64,000 bases of DNA. It comes from DASPPM01 sp052143835 (GTDB lineage: Bacteria; Pseudomonadota; Alphaproteobacteria; JACZXZ01). The notes under the pieces were generated by a model. The model was not told the DNA's origin, did not search any database, and saw nothing but the letters and a program-made list of their open reading frames with translations. Location: NCBI GenBank assembly GCA_052143835.1, contig JBKQRV010000020.1, forward strand, positions 1 to 64,000. Reading direction: 5' to 3'. Positions within the stretch are counted from its first letter, which is position 1, and every line of letters begins with the position of its first letter. Of the stretch, positions 7,999 through 16,255 are shown piece after piece. The position numbers and the translations under genes were made by a program.

Positions 7999-9099
7999 TC
8001 AGGGAGCGTCTTGGCCCTCGAGGACGACATGGATTGCCGCCGGATCGATCTCGGCCACCACGGGTGCTCCCGGCAGGAACGCGAGCTCCCGCGCCGTGCG
8101 GCTCAGCACGTAGGCGACGAGCGGGAAGCCGCAATCCTCGACGATGCGCGCGAGCGGCCCGACGCTCGTCATCGAGACGATCTTGCCCGGAAGGCGATTG
8201 TGCTCGCCGACGGCACCTGCTGCAGCGGCGTCGCCCTCCCGGCTCAACCGCACCGCTTCCGCGCGGATGCAGAGCACGGCCGGGCGGCCCGCCGCACCTG
8301 CGCCGCCGCCATGCGCACGAAGCTTCTTGCCGGCCACCTCGAGCACCGAGCCGCCGTCCGCTTCGCCCAGCACGCGCGCAGCGAGGATGTTCTCGACGCG
8401 GAGGAACTCGGCGACGAATCGGCTCGCCGGCTTCTCGAACACCTCGCCGAGCGCGCCGGCCTGCACGATCTCGCCGCCGCGCATGATGCCGACCTTGTCG
8501 GCCAAGGTCATGGCGTCGAGATGATCGTGGGTGACGAAGATCGCCGGAATGCCACTCGTGCGGATGAACTCCTTGAGCTCCGCGCGCAGCGCCTCGCCGG
8601 TGCGCGCATCGAGTGCCGAGAAGGGTTCGTCGAGGAGGAAGACGTCGGGGCGCGTGGCCAGGCTGCGCGCCAGGGCTGCGCGCTGCTTTTCGCCCGGGCT
8701 CAGATCCGCCGGGCTGCGCGCGGCGAGCGCCTCGAGCCCGAAGCGCGCAAGGAGGGCCCGCGTGTCCTGCGCGTGCTGCCGCTCGCCGCGCGCACTCAAG
8801 CCGAAGGCCACGTTCTCCGCCACGCTCAGATGCGGAAAGAGGCCGAAATTCTGGAAAATGAAGCCGACGCGGCGCCGCTCCGGCGCGAGCGCCGTCACGT
8901 CGCGCCCGGCGATCATGATGCGGCCTTGAGCCGGACGGTGGAAGCCGGCGATGGTCTCGAGCGTGACCGATTTCCCGGCACCATTGGGGCCGAGGATGAC
9001 GCCGATCTCGCCGGCCTCGACCGCGAAGCTGAGACGCTTGAGCGCAAACGCGCCGAGTGCGAGCGAGACGTCCTCAAGCGCGACCGAGGGAGAGCTCAC
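7999..9099 (-). CDS. wtpC: Tungstate/molybdate ABC transporter ATP-binding protein
   Basis: A 366-residue ABC ATPase. Walker A GPNGAGKS (about 38-45), Q-loop FIFQNFGLFPHL, signature LSPGEKQRAALARSLA (a variant of LSGGQ), Walker B VFLLDEPFSALD and switch His in FVTHDHLDA. The C-terminal ~130 residues form a TOBE-like regulatory region, as in ModC and WtpC. Starts with GTG at 9099. It powers the permease 15 bp upstream. The tungstate/molybdate call rests mainly on the binding protein two genes upstream and on the fdhD/mobA neighbours. Confidence 0.88.
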   Translation of the reverse strand: MSSPSVALEDVSLALGAFALKRLSFAVEAGEIGVILGPNGAGKSVTLETIAGFHRPAQGRIMIAGRDVTALAPERRRVGFIFQNFGLFPHLSVAENVAFGLSARGERQHAQDTRALLARFGLEALAARSPADLSPGEKQRAALARSLATRPDVFLLDEPFSALDARTGEALRAELKEFIRTSGIPAIFVTHDHLDAMTLADKVGIMRGGEIVQAGALGEVFEKPASRFVAEFLRVENILAARVLGEADGGSVLEVAGKKLRAHGGGAGAAGRPAVLCIRAEAVRLSREGDAAAAGAVGEHNRLPGKIVSMTSVGPLARIVEDCGFPLVAYVLSRTARELAFLPGAPVVAEIDPAAIHVVLEGQDAP

Positions 9100-9114
9100 G
9101 GCCCCGCCACCTTG

Positions 9115-9948
9115 CTAGCGCCCCGCGCCGGGCGCGTGGTGGCGCCCGTAAGCGAGCGCGCGCAGGAGGATGAAGAGGAGGAGCGCCACAATCAGCATCA
9201 AAAGCGCCATCCCCGTCGCGTCCTCGAGACCGAAGCGGATGAAGAGCTCGTAGATCTTCACCGGTGCCGTCATCGGGTAATAGACCAGGATGACCACCGC
9301 GCCGAACTCCGCGATGGCGCGCGCGAAGGTCAAGGTGATGCCGGTCATGATGCTGCGCCAGGCAAGCGGCAAGGTCACGCGGCGGAGCGTGCTCCAGGGG
9401 CCGAGCCCGAGGGTGCGCGCGACCTGCTCGAGCCGCGGGTCCACCGCCTCGAAGCCAAGGCGCGCCGCGTTCACCGTGTAAGGCACCGAGACGAAGAGCA
9501 TCGCCACGACGATGCCGGCGAGCGTGCCCCAGAACCGGATGCCGAGTGCGCCCGCCGGCGCGCCGACCAGGCCCTGCCGGCCGAAGACGAAGAGCAATGC
9601 TATGCCCGCCACGGTATGGGGCACGGCGAGCGGAACGTCGACCACGGCCGAGATGACGGTCTTCCCCGGGAAGCTGACGCGGGCCAGCACATAGGCAAGC
9701 GGCACGCCGAACACAGCCGCGGAGAGCGCAGCCAGGACGGCACCCTCGACGCTCAGCCCGATGGCGCTGAGCGCGTCCAGCGAGCCGGCCAGGCGCGCGA
9801 GGTTAGCACCGCTCTGATGGGCGGCGAGATCGAAGAGCGGCAGTAGGATGAAGGCGAGGAGGATGCCGCCGAGCAGCCAGCTCACGAGGAAGACGCCATA
9901 AGCGCGCGCAGGCGAGCCGCGCGCTGGCGGTGCCATCGGCGCGCTCAT
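9115..9948 (-). CDS. wtpB: Tungstate/molybdate ABC transporter permease
   Basis: A 277-residue inner-membrane permease of the ModB/WtpB type with about six hydrophobic helices (the first at 18-40, FLVSWLLGGILLAFILLPL). The EAA loop that docks to the ATPase appears as EQVARTLGLGPWSTLRRVTLP around residue 175. The ATG at 9948 has GGAGGTG 5 nt upstream. Part of a tight cluster with the binding protein (42-bp gap) and the ATPase (15 bp). Confidence 0.88.
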   Translation of the reverse strand: MSAPMAPPARGSPARAYGVFLVSWLLGGILLAFILLPLFDLAAHQSGANLARLAGSLDALSAIGLSVEGAVLAALSAAVFGVPLAYVLARVSFPGKTVISAVVDVPLAVPHTVAGIALLFVFGRQGLVGAPAGALGIRFWGTLAGIVVAMLFVSVPYTVNAARLGFEAVDPRLEQVARTLGLGPWSTLRRVTLPLAWRSIMTGITLTFARAIAEFGAVVILVYYPMTAPVKIYELFIRFGLEDATGMALLMLIVALLLFILLRALAYGRHHAPGAGR

Positions 9949-9990
9949 GCCACACCTCCGGCGCGGCTCATCGCCGGCATCGCGTGCGGC

Positions 9991-10965
9991 TCAAGAGCCC
10001 GGCCACGGCTTGGCGAGAGGGCGCAGCGCCTGCGGCATCTTGTCCTCGCCCACGGCAAAGCCCGGGCTGAAGGTGCCGAACCCGCGCTCGTCCAGGATCT
10101 TGCGGCCCTCGGGCCCGAGCAGCATGGCGATGTATTTCTCAGCGAGATCCGCGCGCGCGGCAGTGTTCGGAATGGTGATGGCATAGACGATGGGCTTGCC
10201 GGCAAGATCGCCGTTCTTGGTATGGGCGACGCCCGTTGCGTAGAAGGCGGCATGGGCGGGGTCGCTCAGATCGATCTCGGAGGGGAGTGCTATGAACTTG
10301 AGGTGGTGCTGCAGCGCGTCCGAGCGGTAGATGGCGAGATAGTCGATCTGCCCCACCTGAAGTGCCGAAATGAGCGCGGTCTCGGTGTCGCGCATATTGC
10401 GGGGCGGCGCGTTCGCCAAGACCGACTTCGCGAGATCCGGCTCGTGATAGAACTTCGCCGCGAGCTCGAGCATCTGCACGGTCTGATAGCCGGAGGGGTC
10501 GGTATCCGGATCGGAGCGGCCGATCTCGACCCCTGGCCGCGCCAGAACCTTGTACCAGTTCTGCGCCGTGATCTCCTGCGCGTACTTGCTCTTCTCGGTG
10601 TAGACGAAGGTCACCGCGTTGCGGGCGAAGCCGACGTACCATCCGGTATATTCCTTGGCGCCCCCCGCGCCGAAGAGATACTTCGGAATGACGTTGTAGT
10701 CGGCGACCGCCAGGATGTCGGCCGGCTCGTGCAACTCGGTGATCTCTTTCGCCATCTTGACGCTGCCGCCGAACTGGGGCTGGACCGTAATACCCGGGTT
10801 CGCCTTCTCGAACGCCTCATCCAGCGCACGAAAGGGAAGCGCAAGCGTGCCCGCGGCGAAAATGGTGAGCTTGGCCTGCTCCGCGGCCTGCGCCCCCGCA
10901 CCGGGCAGCGCCATTCCGGCCAGCATCGCCGCAGCGCCCAGCAGGCCGACAAAACGTTGCTGCAT
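9991..10965 (-). CDS. wtpA: Tungstate/molybdate ABC transporter substrate-binding protein (WtpA-like)
   Basis: A 324-residue periplasmic binding protein with a Sec signal peptide (MQQRFVGLLGAAAMLAGMAL, cleavage near AQAAEQ). WtpA-type anion-binding segments are visible: FAAGTLALPFRALDEAFE at the mature N-terminus, FGGSVKMAKEI, ADILAVADYNVIPKYL, and GRSDPDTDPSGYQTVQMLEL, which closely follows the WtpA consensus and differs from ModA. WtpA proteins bind tungstate very tightly and also molybdate, so both are plausible. ATG at 10965 with GGGAGG 5 nt upstream. First gene of the uptake set, with a 195-bp leader separating it from the regulator. Confidence 0.88.
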   Translation of the reverse strand: MQQRFVGLLGAAAMLAGMALPGAGAQAAEQAKLTIFAAGTLALPFRALDEAFEKANPGITVQPQFGGSVKMAKEITELHEPADILAVADYNVIPKYLFGAGGAKEYTGWYVGFARNAVTFVYTEKSKYAQEITAQNWYKVLARPGVEIGRSDPDTDPSGYQTVQMLELAAKFYHEPDLAKSVLANAPPRNMRDTETALISALQVGQIDYLAIYRSDALQHHLKFIALPSEIDLSDPAHAAFYATGVAHTKNGDLAGKPIVYAITIPNTAARADLAEKYIAMLLGPEGRKILDERGFGTFSPGFAVGEDKMPQALRPLAKPWPGS

Positions 10966-11160
10966 GACGCTCCCTCCCGCAATCGCTGCCAGTGATGCGT
11001 TGATTTTATACGAAAATTCCCGCCAATGTATATATTCGTCAGAATAAATCAGAAATCACGTTCATACGCCAAAGGGGCGGCCCGTGTGTCGGCAACTGCC
11101 GAGGCAGGCAGCGGTTGTGATCTTGGAGCCCGGTTGCGAAGGCTGAGCCGAGGGGAGAGC
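10966..11160 (-). promoter_or_regulatory. Leader and candidate operator/promoter of the wtpABC-fdhD-mobA set
   Basis: A 195-bp gap. On the minus strand it is locally AT-rich: TATAAAATC lies at 11002-11010 and an imperfect dyad ACGAA/TTCGT (11010-11014 and 11035-11039) flanks a central TATATA. The arrangement faintly recalls ModE sites, which have inverted TATATA half-sites. Likely bound by the adjacent HTH regulator, but this is inference. Confidence 0.4.
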
Positions 11161-12057
11161 TCAGGGGCTGTTGTAAACCACGGCCCCGAGATGGCTGATG
11201 TCGTAGCCGCCCATCTCCGCGGCGCGGGTAGCGAAGCGCTCGTTTCGCGTGAAGGCCAGAAGCATCTGCATCGCCGGCTCGAAATAATCGCGCCGGCGCA
11301 TGACCAGGTCATAGCGCTCGCGCGCGAGCGGCAGGAAATCGAGCCCGTACTGGCGCGCGACGGCACGGATGGCGAGCCCCGCATCGGCCTTGCGCTCGGC
11401 GATCGCAAGCGCCAGGTCGCTCTCCGACAGCGCCGGCTTGGCGAGCCGCGCGAGCGCCTTGTGCGCGATGCCTTCCCGCTCGAGCAGCTGCTCGAACAGA
11501 ATATGGCTGCCGGACTCGGGCTGGCGCTCGATCACCATGGCCTGCTTCGTGGCGAGATCGCTCACATGCATGATGCCGCGCGGGTTGCCCGCCGCCAGCA
11601 CCAGCCCCTGCTCGCGCCAGGCCCACTCGAGCGCCACGATGTCGAGCCTCGGCAAGGCCGTCTTGAGCAGCGGGACGTTGTACTCGTTGCTGGCCGCGTC
11701 GAGCACGTGCATGCCGCAGAGCTGCGCCTCCGCGGCACCCAGGCGCTTCAAGCCATCGAGGCTGCCGTTCGCCAAGAGTGCCAAGCCGCAATGGGATTCG
11801 CGGAGCGCCCACTCGAGCAGCGGGTCATGGCTGCCGGCCACGACGGGAGGGGCCGCCGGCGAGGCCGCGGGTGCCGGCACGCCGCCCGGAACGTCGGTGC
11901 TCTGCGCGAGCCAAAGATCGATGAGGTGCTTGGGGAAGAGATACTTGCCGGTGACCTTGGTGCAGGGAATGCGGCCGTCGCGCACCAGCTCGTAGACCTT
12001 GCGCTCCTTGACGCGCAGGTAATCCGCCACCTCCTTGGTGCTCATCAATTCGGGCAA
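11161..12057 (-). CDS. One-component HTH regulator with periplasmic-binding-protein-like sensor domain
   Basis: A 298-residue regulator. Residues 1-55 are an excisionase/MerR-type helix-turn-helix (STKEVADYLRVKERKVYELV, then GKYLFPKHLIDLW). Residues about 80-298 match the cytoplasmic PBP-like (PF12727-type) domain that senses molybdate-like ligands (GSHDPLLEWALRE, LAGGNPRG-like loop, ESGSHILFEQLL, ADAGLAIRAVARQYGLDFLP). It starts with TTG at 12057, for which AGGAG lies 8 nt upstream. The internal ATG at 12045 is the alternative. Position directly upstream of wtpA suggests it controls uptake in response to tungstate or molybdate. ModE is not otherwise present here. Confidence 0.8.
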   Translation of the reverse strand: MPELMSTKEVADYLRVKERKVYELVRDGRIPCTKVTGKYLFPKHLIDLWLAQSTDVPGGVPAPAASPAAPPVVAGSHDPLLEWALRESHCGLALLANGSLDGLKRLGAAEAQLCGMHVLDAASNEYNVPLLKTALPRLDIVALEWAWREQGLVLAAGNPRGIMHVSDLATKQAMVIERQPESGSHILFEQLLEREGIAHKALARLAKPALSESDLALAIAERKADAGLAIRAVARQYGLDFLPLARERYDLVMRRRDYFEPAMQMLLAFTRNERFATRAAEMGGYDISHLGAVVYNSP

Positions 12058-12223
12058 GGCTCGCTCTCCTCTTCCGGCTCACGCCCAGTATAGCGGCGCT
12101 TGCGGCCCGGAAGGCAATGCCGCTCTCAACTTTGCCGTCGAAAGGCGAAGGGACGAAAGGCTAAAATGACGAGCCCGCGACTAGCGTGGCCGGGCGGCTG
12201 GGGTGCGGGAGCGAGGATCGAGC

Positions 12224-14320
12224 GTGGCGACGGTTGGAAAGAAGCTCCTCATCTGCAACTGCGAGGGCACCATGCCGCTCGACGGCCGCGCCCTTGCCAA
12301 GGCGTGCCGCAAGGGCGAGGCGCTCGCACCCTATCGCCAGCTCTGCCGCGCCGAGCTCGGCCAGTATGAGCAGGCGCTCTCGGGCGGCGAAGCCCTCATC
12401 GTCGCTTGCACGCAGGAAGCGCCGCTTTTCGAGGAGACGCGCGAGGCGCTCAAAAGCGAGCGGCCGGTTACCTACGTCAACATCCGCGAGCGCGCCGGCT
12501 GGTCGGACGAGGGTGCCAAGGCAACCCCCAAGATCGCGGCCCTCCTCGCGGAGGCGGCGCTCGAGGTCGAGGGCACGCCCGCTCTCTCGCTCAAGTCGGA
12601 AGGTACCGTCCTCATCTACGGCCGCGACGAGGCGGCCCTCGAGGCGGCGCGGCAGCTCAAGGACCGGCTCGACGTGACCGTGCTTCTGAGCGAGCCCGCC
12701 GCCGTGGCGCCCCCGCTCTTAACCGAGTTCCCGCTCTTCAAGGGCACCATCGTCGCGGCCAAGGGCCATCTCGGCGCCTTCGAGATCGTGGTCGACGATT
12801 ACGCGGCGGCCGCACCTTCCTCGCGCGCGGCCCTCGGCTTCGAGGTAGGGCGCGACGGTGTGGCGTCGCGCTGCGATCTCATCCTCGATTTGAGCCGCCT
12901 GAGCCCCCTCTTCCCCTCCCACCGCAAGCGCGACGGCTATTTCCGGCCGGACCCCGACAACCCAACCGCGGTGCAGAAGACCCTCTTCGAGCTTGCCGAG
13001 ATGACGGGCGAGTTCGACAAGCCGCTCTACATCGCCTTCCGCGCCGATCTCTGCGCGCATTCGCGCAGCCGCAAGACGGGCTGCACGCGCTGCCTCGACG
13101 TCTGCCCGGCCTCCGCCATCACCTCCGCGGGCGACGTGGTCGCGATCGATCCGCATCTCTGCGGCGGCTGCGGCGGCTGCGCCTCGGTGTGCCCGACGGG
13201 CGCCGCGAGCTACGCGCTGCCGCCGCGCGAGAAGCTCCTCGAGCGCCTCGGCACGCTGCTCTCGACCTATCTCGCGGCGGGTGGCGAGGCGCCTGCGCTC
13301 CTGCTGCACGACCGCGGCTACGGCGACGAGATGGTGGCGGCCCTCGCCCGCTTCGGCCGCGGCCTGCCGGCCCACGTCATTCCCTTAGCCCTCAACGAGG
13401 TGAGCCAGATCGGCTTCGATTTCCTCGCCGCCGCCTTCGCCTATGGTGCTGCCCAAGTGCTGCTGCTCGTCGATCCCAAGCGCGCGGAGGAGCGCAGCAA
13501 CCTCCCGGGCCAGCTCGGGCTCACCGAGGCCCTCCTCACCGGATTGGGCTTCGGCAGCGGCCGGCTCGAGCTCATCGACGCGGCGGATCCCGACGCGGTC
13601 GCCGCGACGCTGTGGCGCTCGCCCCGACCCGCCCCGCCCAAGGCCGGGAGCTTCCTTCCCATAGGGGGCAAGCGCGCCATCACCATGTTGGCACTCCGCC
13701 ACCTCCACGAGGTGGCACCCGCACCGGTCGAGACCCTACCCCTGCCGCCGGGAGCCTCCTTCGGGCGCGTGCGCATCGCGGCCGAGGGTTGCACGCTCTG
13801 CCTCGCCTGCGTGAGCGCCTGCCCCACCTCGGCACTGCTCGACAACCCCGACAAGCCGCAGTTGAGCTTCGTCGAGCAGGCCTGCATCCAGTGCGGCCTG
13901 TGCAAGGTGACCTGTCCCGAGAAGGTGATCACGCTCGAGCCGCGCCTCGCCTTCGGCGCTGACGCGCGGAGTGCGGTCGTCCTCAAGGAAGAAGAGCCCT
14001 TCCTCTGCGTCCGCTGCGGCAAGCCCTTCGCGACGCGCTCCACGATCGAGAAGGTGATGGCCAGGCTCGCCGGCAGCCACTGGATGTACCAGGACGCGGC
14101 GCGCATCGAGCGCATGAAGATGTGCGAGGATTGCCGCGTCATCGACGCCTTCGAGAGCGAGACCCCGCCCCTTGCGACGCGCCCGCGCGCGCGCACGCGC
14201 ACCACCGAGGACTATCTCAAGGAGCGCGAGATCGAGGCCAAGCGCAAGGAGCTGCGCGCGGAGTGGGAGGCCAAGCGCAAGGAGGTAGGGGACAAGCCGG
14301 AGGGCCCGGGCAAGGCTTGA
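12224..14320 (+). CDS. Large 4Fe-4S polyferredoxin of formate dehydrogenase loci
   Basis: A 698-residue soluble iron-sulfur protein. An N-terminal domain (IC-NCEGTMPLD, ACTQEAPLFEE) leads to two ferredoxin modules. The first (about 285-325) has CTRCLDVCP and CGGCGGCASVCP; the second (about 520-570) has CTLCLACVSACP and CIQCGLCKVTCP. Four [4Fe-4S] clusters can be predicted. A later CVRCGKPF and CEDC pair may bind zinc or another centre, and the last 60 residues are highly charged. Proteins like this occur in alphaproteobacterial formate dehydrogenase operons, probably as electron carriers or maturation partners. GTG at 12224 with GAGG 8 nt upstream is preferred over a GTG at 12203. Divergent from the regulator. 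Confidence 0.82.
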   Translation: MATVGKKLLICNCEGTMPLDGRALAKACRKGEALAPYRQLCRAELGQYEQALSGGEALIVACTQEAPLFEETREALKSERPVTYVNIRERAGWSDEGAKATPKIAALLAEAALEVEGTPALSLKSEGTVLIYGRDEAALEAARQLKDRLDVTVLLSEPAAVAPPLLTEFPLFKGTIVAAKGHLGAFEIVVDDYAAAAPSSRAALGFEVGRDGVASRCDLILDLSRLSPLFPSHRKRDGYFRPDPDNPTAVQKTLFELAEMTGEFDKPLYIAFRADLCAHSRSRKTGCTRCLDVCPASAITSAGDVVAIDPHLCGGCGGCASVCPTGAASYALPPREKLLERLGTLLSTYLAAGGEAPALLLHDRGYGDEMVAALARFGRGLPAHVIPLALNEVSQIGFDFLAAAFAYGAAQVLLLVDPKRAEERSNLPGQLGLTEALLTGLGFGSGRLELIDAADPDAVAATLWRSPRPAPPKAGSFLPIGGKRAITMLALRHLHEVAPAPVETLPLPPGASFGRVRIAAEGCTLCLACVSACPTSALLDNPDKPQLSFVEQACIQCGLCKVTCPEKVITLEPRLAFGADARSAVVLKEEEPFLCVRCGKPFATRSTIEKVMARLAGSHWMYQDAARIERMKMCEDCRVIDAFESETPPLATRPRARTRTTEDYLKEREIEAKRKELRAEWEAKRKEVGDKPEGPGKA

Positions 14321-14343
14321 GCGGCGCTCGATCTTTCGGCATT

Positions 14344-14372
14344 TTGACAGGCAGGCAAAGGAAGCCTACATA
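14344..14372 (+). promoter_or_regulatory. Sigma-70-like promoter upstream of moaA
   Basis: TTGACA at 14344-14349 and TACATA at 14367-14372 are separated by exactly 17 bp, close to the housekeeping consensus. Transcription would start near 14379, giving moaA its own promoter within the 99-bp gap after the polyferredoxin gene. Confidence 0.6.
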
Positions 14373-14419
14373 TTGCGGGTCGGACAATGCCATCGGGGGA
14401 CGCGGGCAAGACCGTCGCC

Positions 14420-15427
14420 ATGACAGAGACGCCGCTGATCGACCCTTTCGAGCGCCGCATCACCTACCTCAGGGTCTCGGTGACGGACCGCTGCGACTTC
14501 CGCTGCGTCTATTGCATGGCGGAAGACATGACCTTCCTGCCCAAGGCCGACATCCTGACGCTCGAGGAGCTGGAGCGCGCCTGCAAGGCCTTCGTGCGGC
14601 TCGGCGTCAAGAAGCTGCGCCTGACCGGCGGCGAGCCGCTGGTGCGGCGCAACATCATGAGCCTCTTCCGCGGGCTCGGCACGCTCCTGGCCACGGGCGA
14701 GCTCAAGGAGCTGACGCTCACCACCAACGGCAGCCAGCTCGAGCGCTACGCCGCCGAGCTCCATGACTGCGGCGTGCGCCGCGTCAATGTTTCCCTCGAC
14801 ACCCTCGAGCCCGCGAAGTTCACCGCGCTCACGCGCTGGGGCGAGCTCGACAAGGTGCTGGCGGGCATCGCGGCAGCCAAGGCCGCCGGCCTCAAGGTCA
14901 AGATCAACACGGTGGCGCTCAAGGGGGTCAACGACGAGGAGGTGCCGAAGCTTGTCGGCTGGGCCCACGAACACGGCCACGACATCACCTTCATCGAGGT
15001 GATGCCGATGGGCGAGATCGGGAGCGCCGTCCGTCTCGACCAATACCTGCCGCTTTCCATGCTGCGCGCGCGACTGGCCCAAGCCTACGCGCTCGAGGAG
15101 AGCGACTACCGCTCGGGCGGCCCGGCGCGTTACTTCACCGCGCGCGAGACCGGCGGCCGCATCGGCTTCATCACGCCGATGACGCACAACTTCTGCGAGG
15201 CCTGCAACCGGGTCCGGCTCACCTGCACCGGCACGCTCTTCATGTGCCTCGGCCAGGAGGACGCGGCGGACCTGCGCTCACCCTTGCGCGCGAGCGACGA
15301 CGACGCGCTTCTCTTGGCCGCCATCCGCGAGGCCATCCGGCGCAAGCCCAAGGGCCACGACTTCGTCATCGACCGGCGCGAGCTGCGCCCCGCGGTCGCG
15401 CGCCACATGAGCGTCACCGGCGGCTGA
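14420..15427 (+). CDS. moaA: GTP 3',8-cyclase (molybdenum cofactor biosynthesis)
   Basis: A radical SAM enzyme converting GTP to 3',8-cyclo-7,8-dihydro-GTP, the first step to molybdopterin. The N-terminal cluster motif CDFRCVYC follows RITYLRVSVTDR. TGGEPL is the SAM-binding GGE motif. The C-terminal cluster that holds GTP has its cysteines in NFCEACNRVRLTCTG. The protein ends in GG, as required for activation of MoaA. The ATG at 14420 (335 aa) matches the usual family N-terminus (MTETPLIDPF). An ATG at 14387 would add 11 residues, and neither has a convincing ribosome binding site. Belongs with mobA/fdhD in the molybdenum block. Confidence 0.95.
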   Translation: MTETPLIDPFERRITYLRVSVTDRCDFRCVYCMAEDMTFLPKADILTLEELERACKAFVRLGVKKLRLTGGEPLVRRNIMSLFRGLGTLLATGELKELTLTTNGSQLERYAAELHDCGVRRVNVSLDTLEPAKFTALTRWGELDKVLAGIAAAKAAGLKVKINTVALKGVNDEEVPKLVGWAHEHGHDITFIEVMPMGEIGSAVRLDQYLPLSMLRARLAQAYALEESDYRSGGPARYFTARETGGRIGFITPMTHNFCEACNRVRLTCTGTLFMCLGQEDAADLRSPLRASDDDALLLAAIREAIRRKPKGHDFVIDRRELRPAVARHMSVTGG

Positions 15428-15524
15428 GGCCGCACTCAGCACGTATTCGAGGCGGTCGCGGAAAGCGACCAAAAAACTAAAATTATGGTTGCTTTCGGCG
15501 CCGCCGTGGCGTATTTGACGAGCC

Positions 15525-15845
15525 ATGCAAGCCGACACTGCCGCCAAGGTCTTCGCCGAGCTGGGCAACCGCACCCGCCTCGACATCCTGCGCCTTCTGA
15601 TCAAGGCGGGGCACGATGGCCTGCCCATCGGCAACATACAGGCCCGGCTCGACATCCCGGCTTCGACGCTCGCCTTCCACCTGCGCGGTCTCGTCGGCGC
15701 CGGCTTGGTCGGGCAGCAGAAGCAAGGCCGTATGGTGCTGTGTCGGCCCTGTTTCGACCGGGTCAACGAGGCGATCGCCTTCCTCAAGGAGGAATGCTGC
15801 GCGGGGGTTGGGCTGCCTGCCTCCCGGCGTCGGAAAGCGGCGTGA
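15525..15845 (+). CDS. arsR: ArsR/SmtB family transcriptional repressor
   Basis: A 106-residue winged-HTH repressor. The DNA-reading helix region is IPASTLAFHLRGLVGAGLV, and the beginning KVFAELGNRTRLDILRLLI is standard. Vicinal cysteines in FLKEECCAG near residue 90 are the likely As(III)-binding site, as in C-terminal-Cys ArsR proteins. It lies at the border of the arsenic island. A dyad just after it (15868-15883) may be its operator. The upstream gap contains a GC hairpin, GGTCGC/GCGACC (15454-15470), of unknown role. It probably represses the exporter gene downstream. Confidence 0.88.
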   Translation: MQADTAAKVFAELGNRTRLDILRLLIKAGHDGLPIGNIQARLDIPASTLAFHLRGLVGAGLVGQQKQGRMVLCRPCFDRVNEAIAFLKEECCAGVGLPASRRRKAA

Positions 15846-15864
15846 GGGTGTTTTTTTGCGGTTT

Positions 15865-15888
15865 TATAACTATATTACTAGTTGTATA
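15865..15888 (+). promoter_or_regulatory. Candidate ArsR operator/promoter
   Basis: AT-rich island in GC-rich DNA containing AACTA (15868-15872) and its inverse TAGTT (15879-15883) with a 6-bp spacer, extended imperfectly by TATA on both sides. It follows the arsR stop codon by about 20 bp and precedes a ribosome binding site at 15907. A role as the ArsR-regulated promoter for the downstream genes is inferred. Confidence 0.4.
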
Positions 15889-15916
15889 GGCGTGAAATGG
15901 AACCACGGAGGATGCC

Positions 15917-16255
15917 ATGCCAGACCACAGCCCCATCGGTTCATGCTGCGCCCGACCGAGTTTCAACTTCGTTGCGGGTCTCGACGGCCGGGAGGGGTCT
16001 CTTTTCCCTCGCGCCAGTTGGCAGACGTGGGCCCGCGTGGCTCGTGACATGGTCGTTCGGGTAGGAACGGCCCTTGTCGCGCGCCCGCGGGGCCATAAAC
16101 CTCACGTGCGAGAGCTTCCCCCGAAAATTCCCCGCGATCTCGGCTTGGAAGGGCAAAACCCACCCTCCCGCGCGGCCCGGCAGGCTCCGTCGTCCGCTCT
16201 CGCAGCTGCGGCGGCATTCCCGCTCGCGGTGCGAAGGATGATTTTGCGCCGATGA
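15917..16255 (+). CDS. Hypothetical ORF or gene remnant (112 aa)
   Basis: An open frame with a very good start: GGAGG (15907-15911), 5-nt spacing, ATG at 15917. It ends by overlapping the start of the EamA transporter as ATGA (16252-16255). The product begins MPDHSPIGSCCARPSFNF and becomes Arg/Pro/Ala-rich with no recognisable domain, which is untypical of real proteins here. It may be a genuine small arsenic-responsive protein, a leader ORF coupling translation to the exporter, or a decayed gene that kept its ribosome binding site. Without it, 15846-16251 would be a 406-bp gene-free stretch. Confidence 0.3.
   Translation: MPDHSPIGSCCARPSFNFVAGLDGREGSLFPRASWQTWARVARDMVVRVGTALVARPRGHKPHVRELPPKIPRDLGLEGQNPPSRAARQAPSSALAAAAAFPLAVRRMILRR

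Noticed and set aside
14321..14419. Possible molybdenum cofactor riboswitch upstream of moaA
   Set aside because: The 99-bp gap is too short for that aptamer and instead contains a consensus-like promoter at 14344-14372.
15454..15470. Hairpin GGTCGC/GCGACC followed by an A-run, as a terminator of moaA
   Set aside because: The run after the stem is A, not T, on the plus strand. On the minus strand the T-run precedes the stem, so it fits neither direction.
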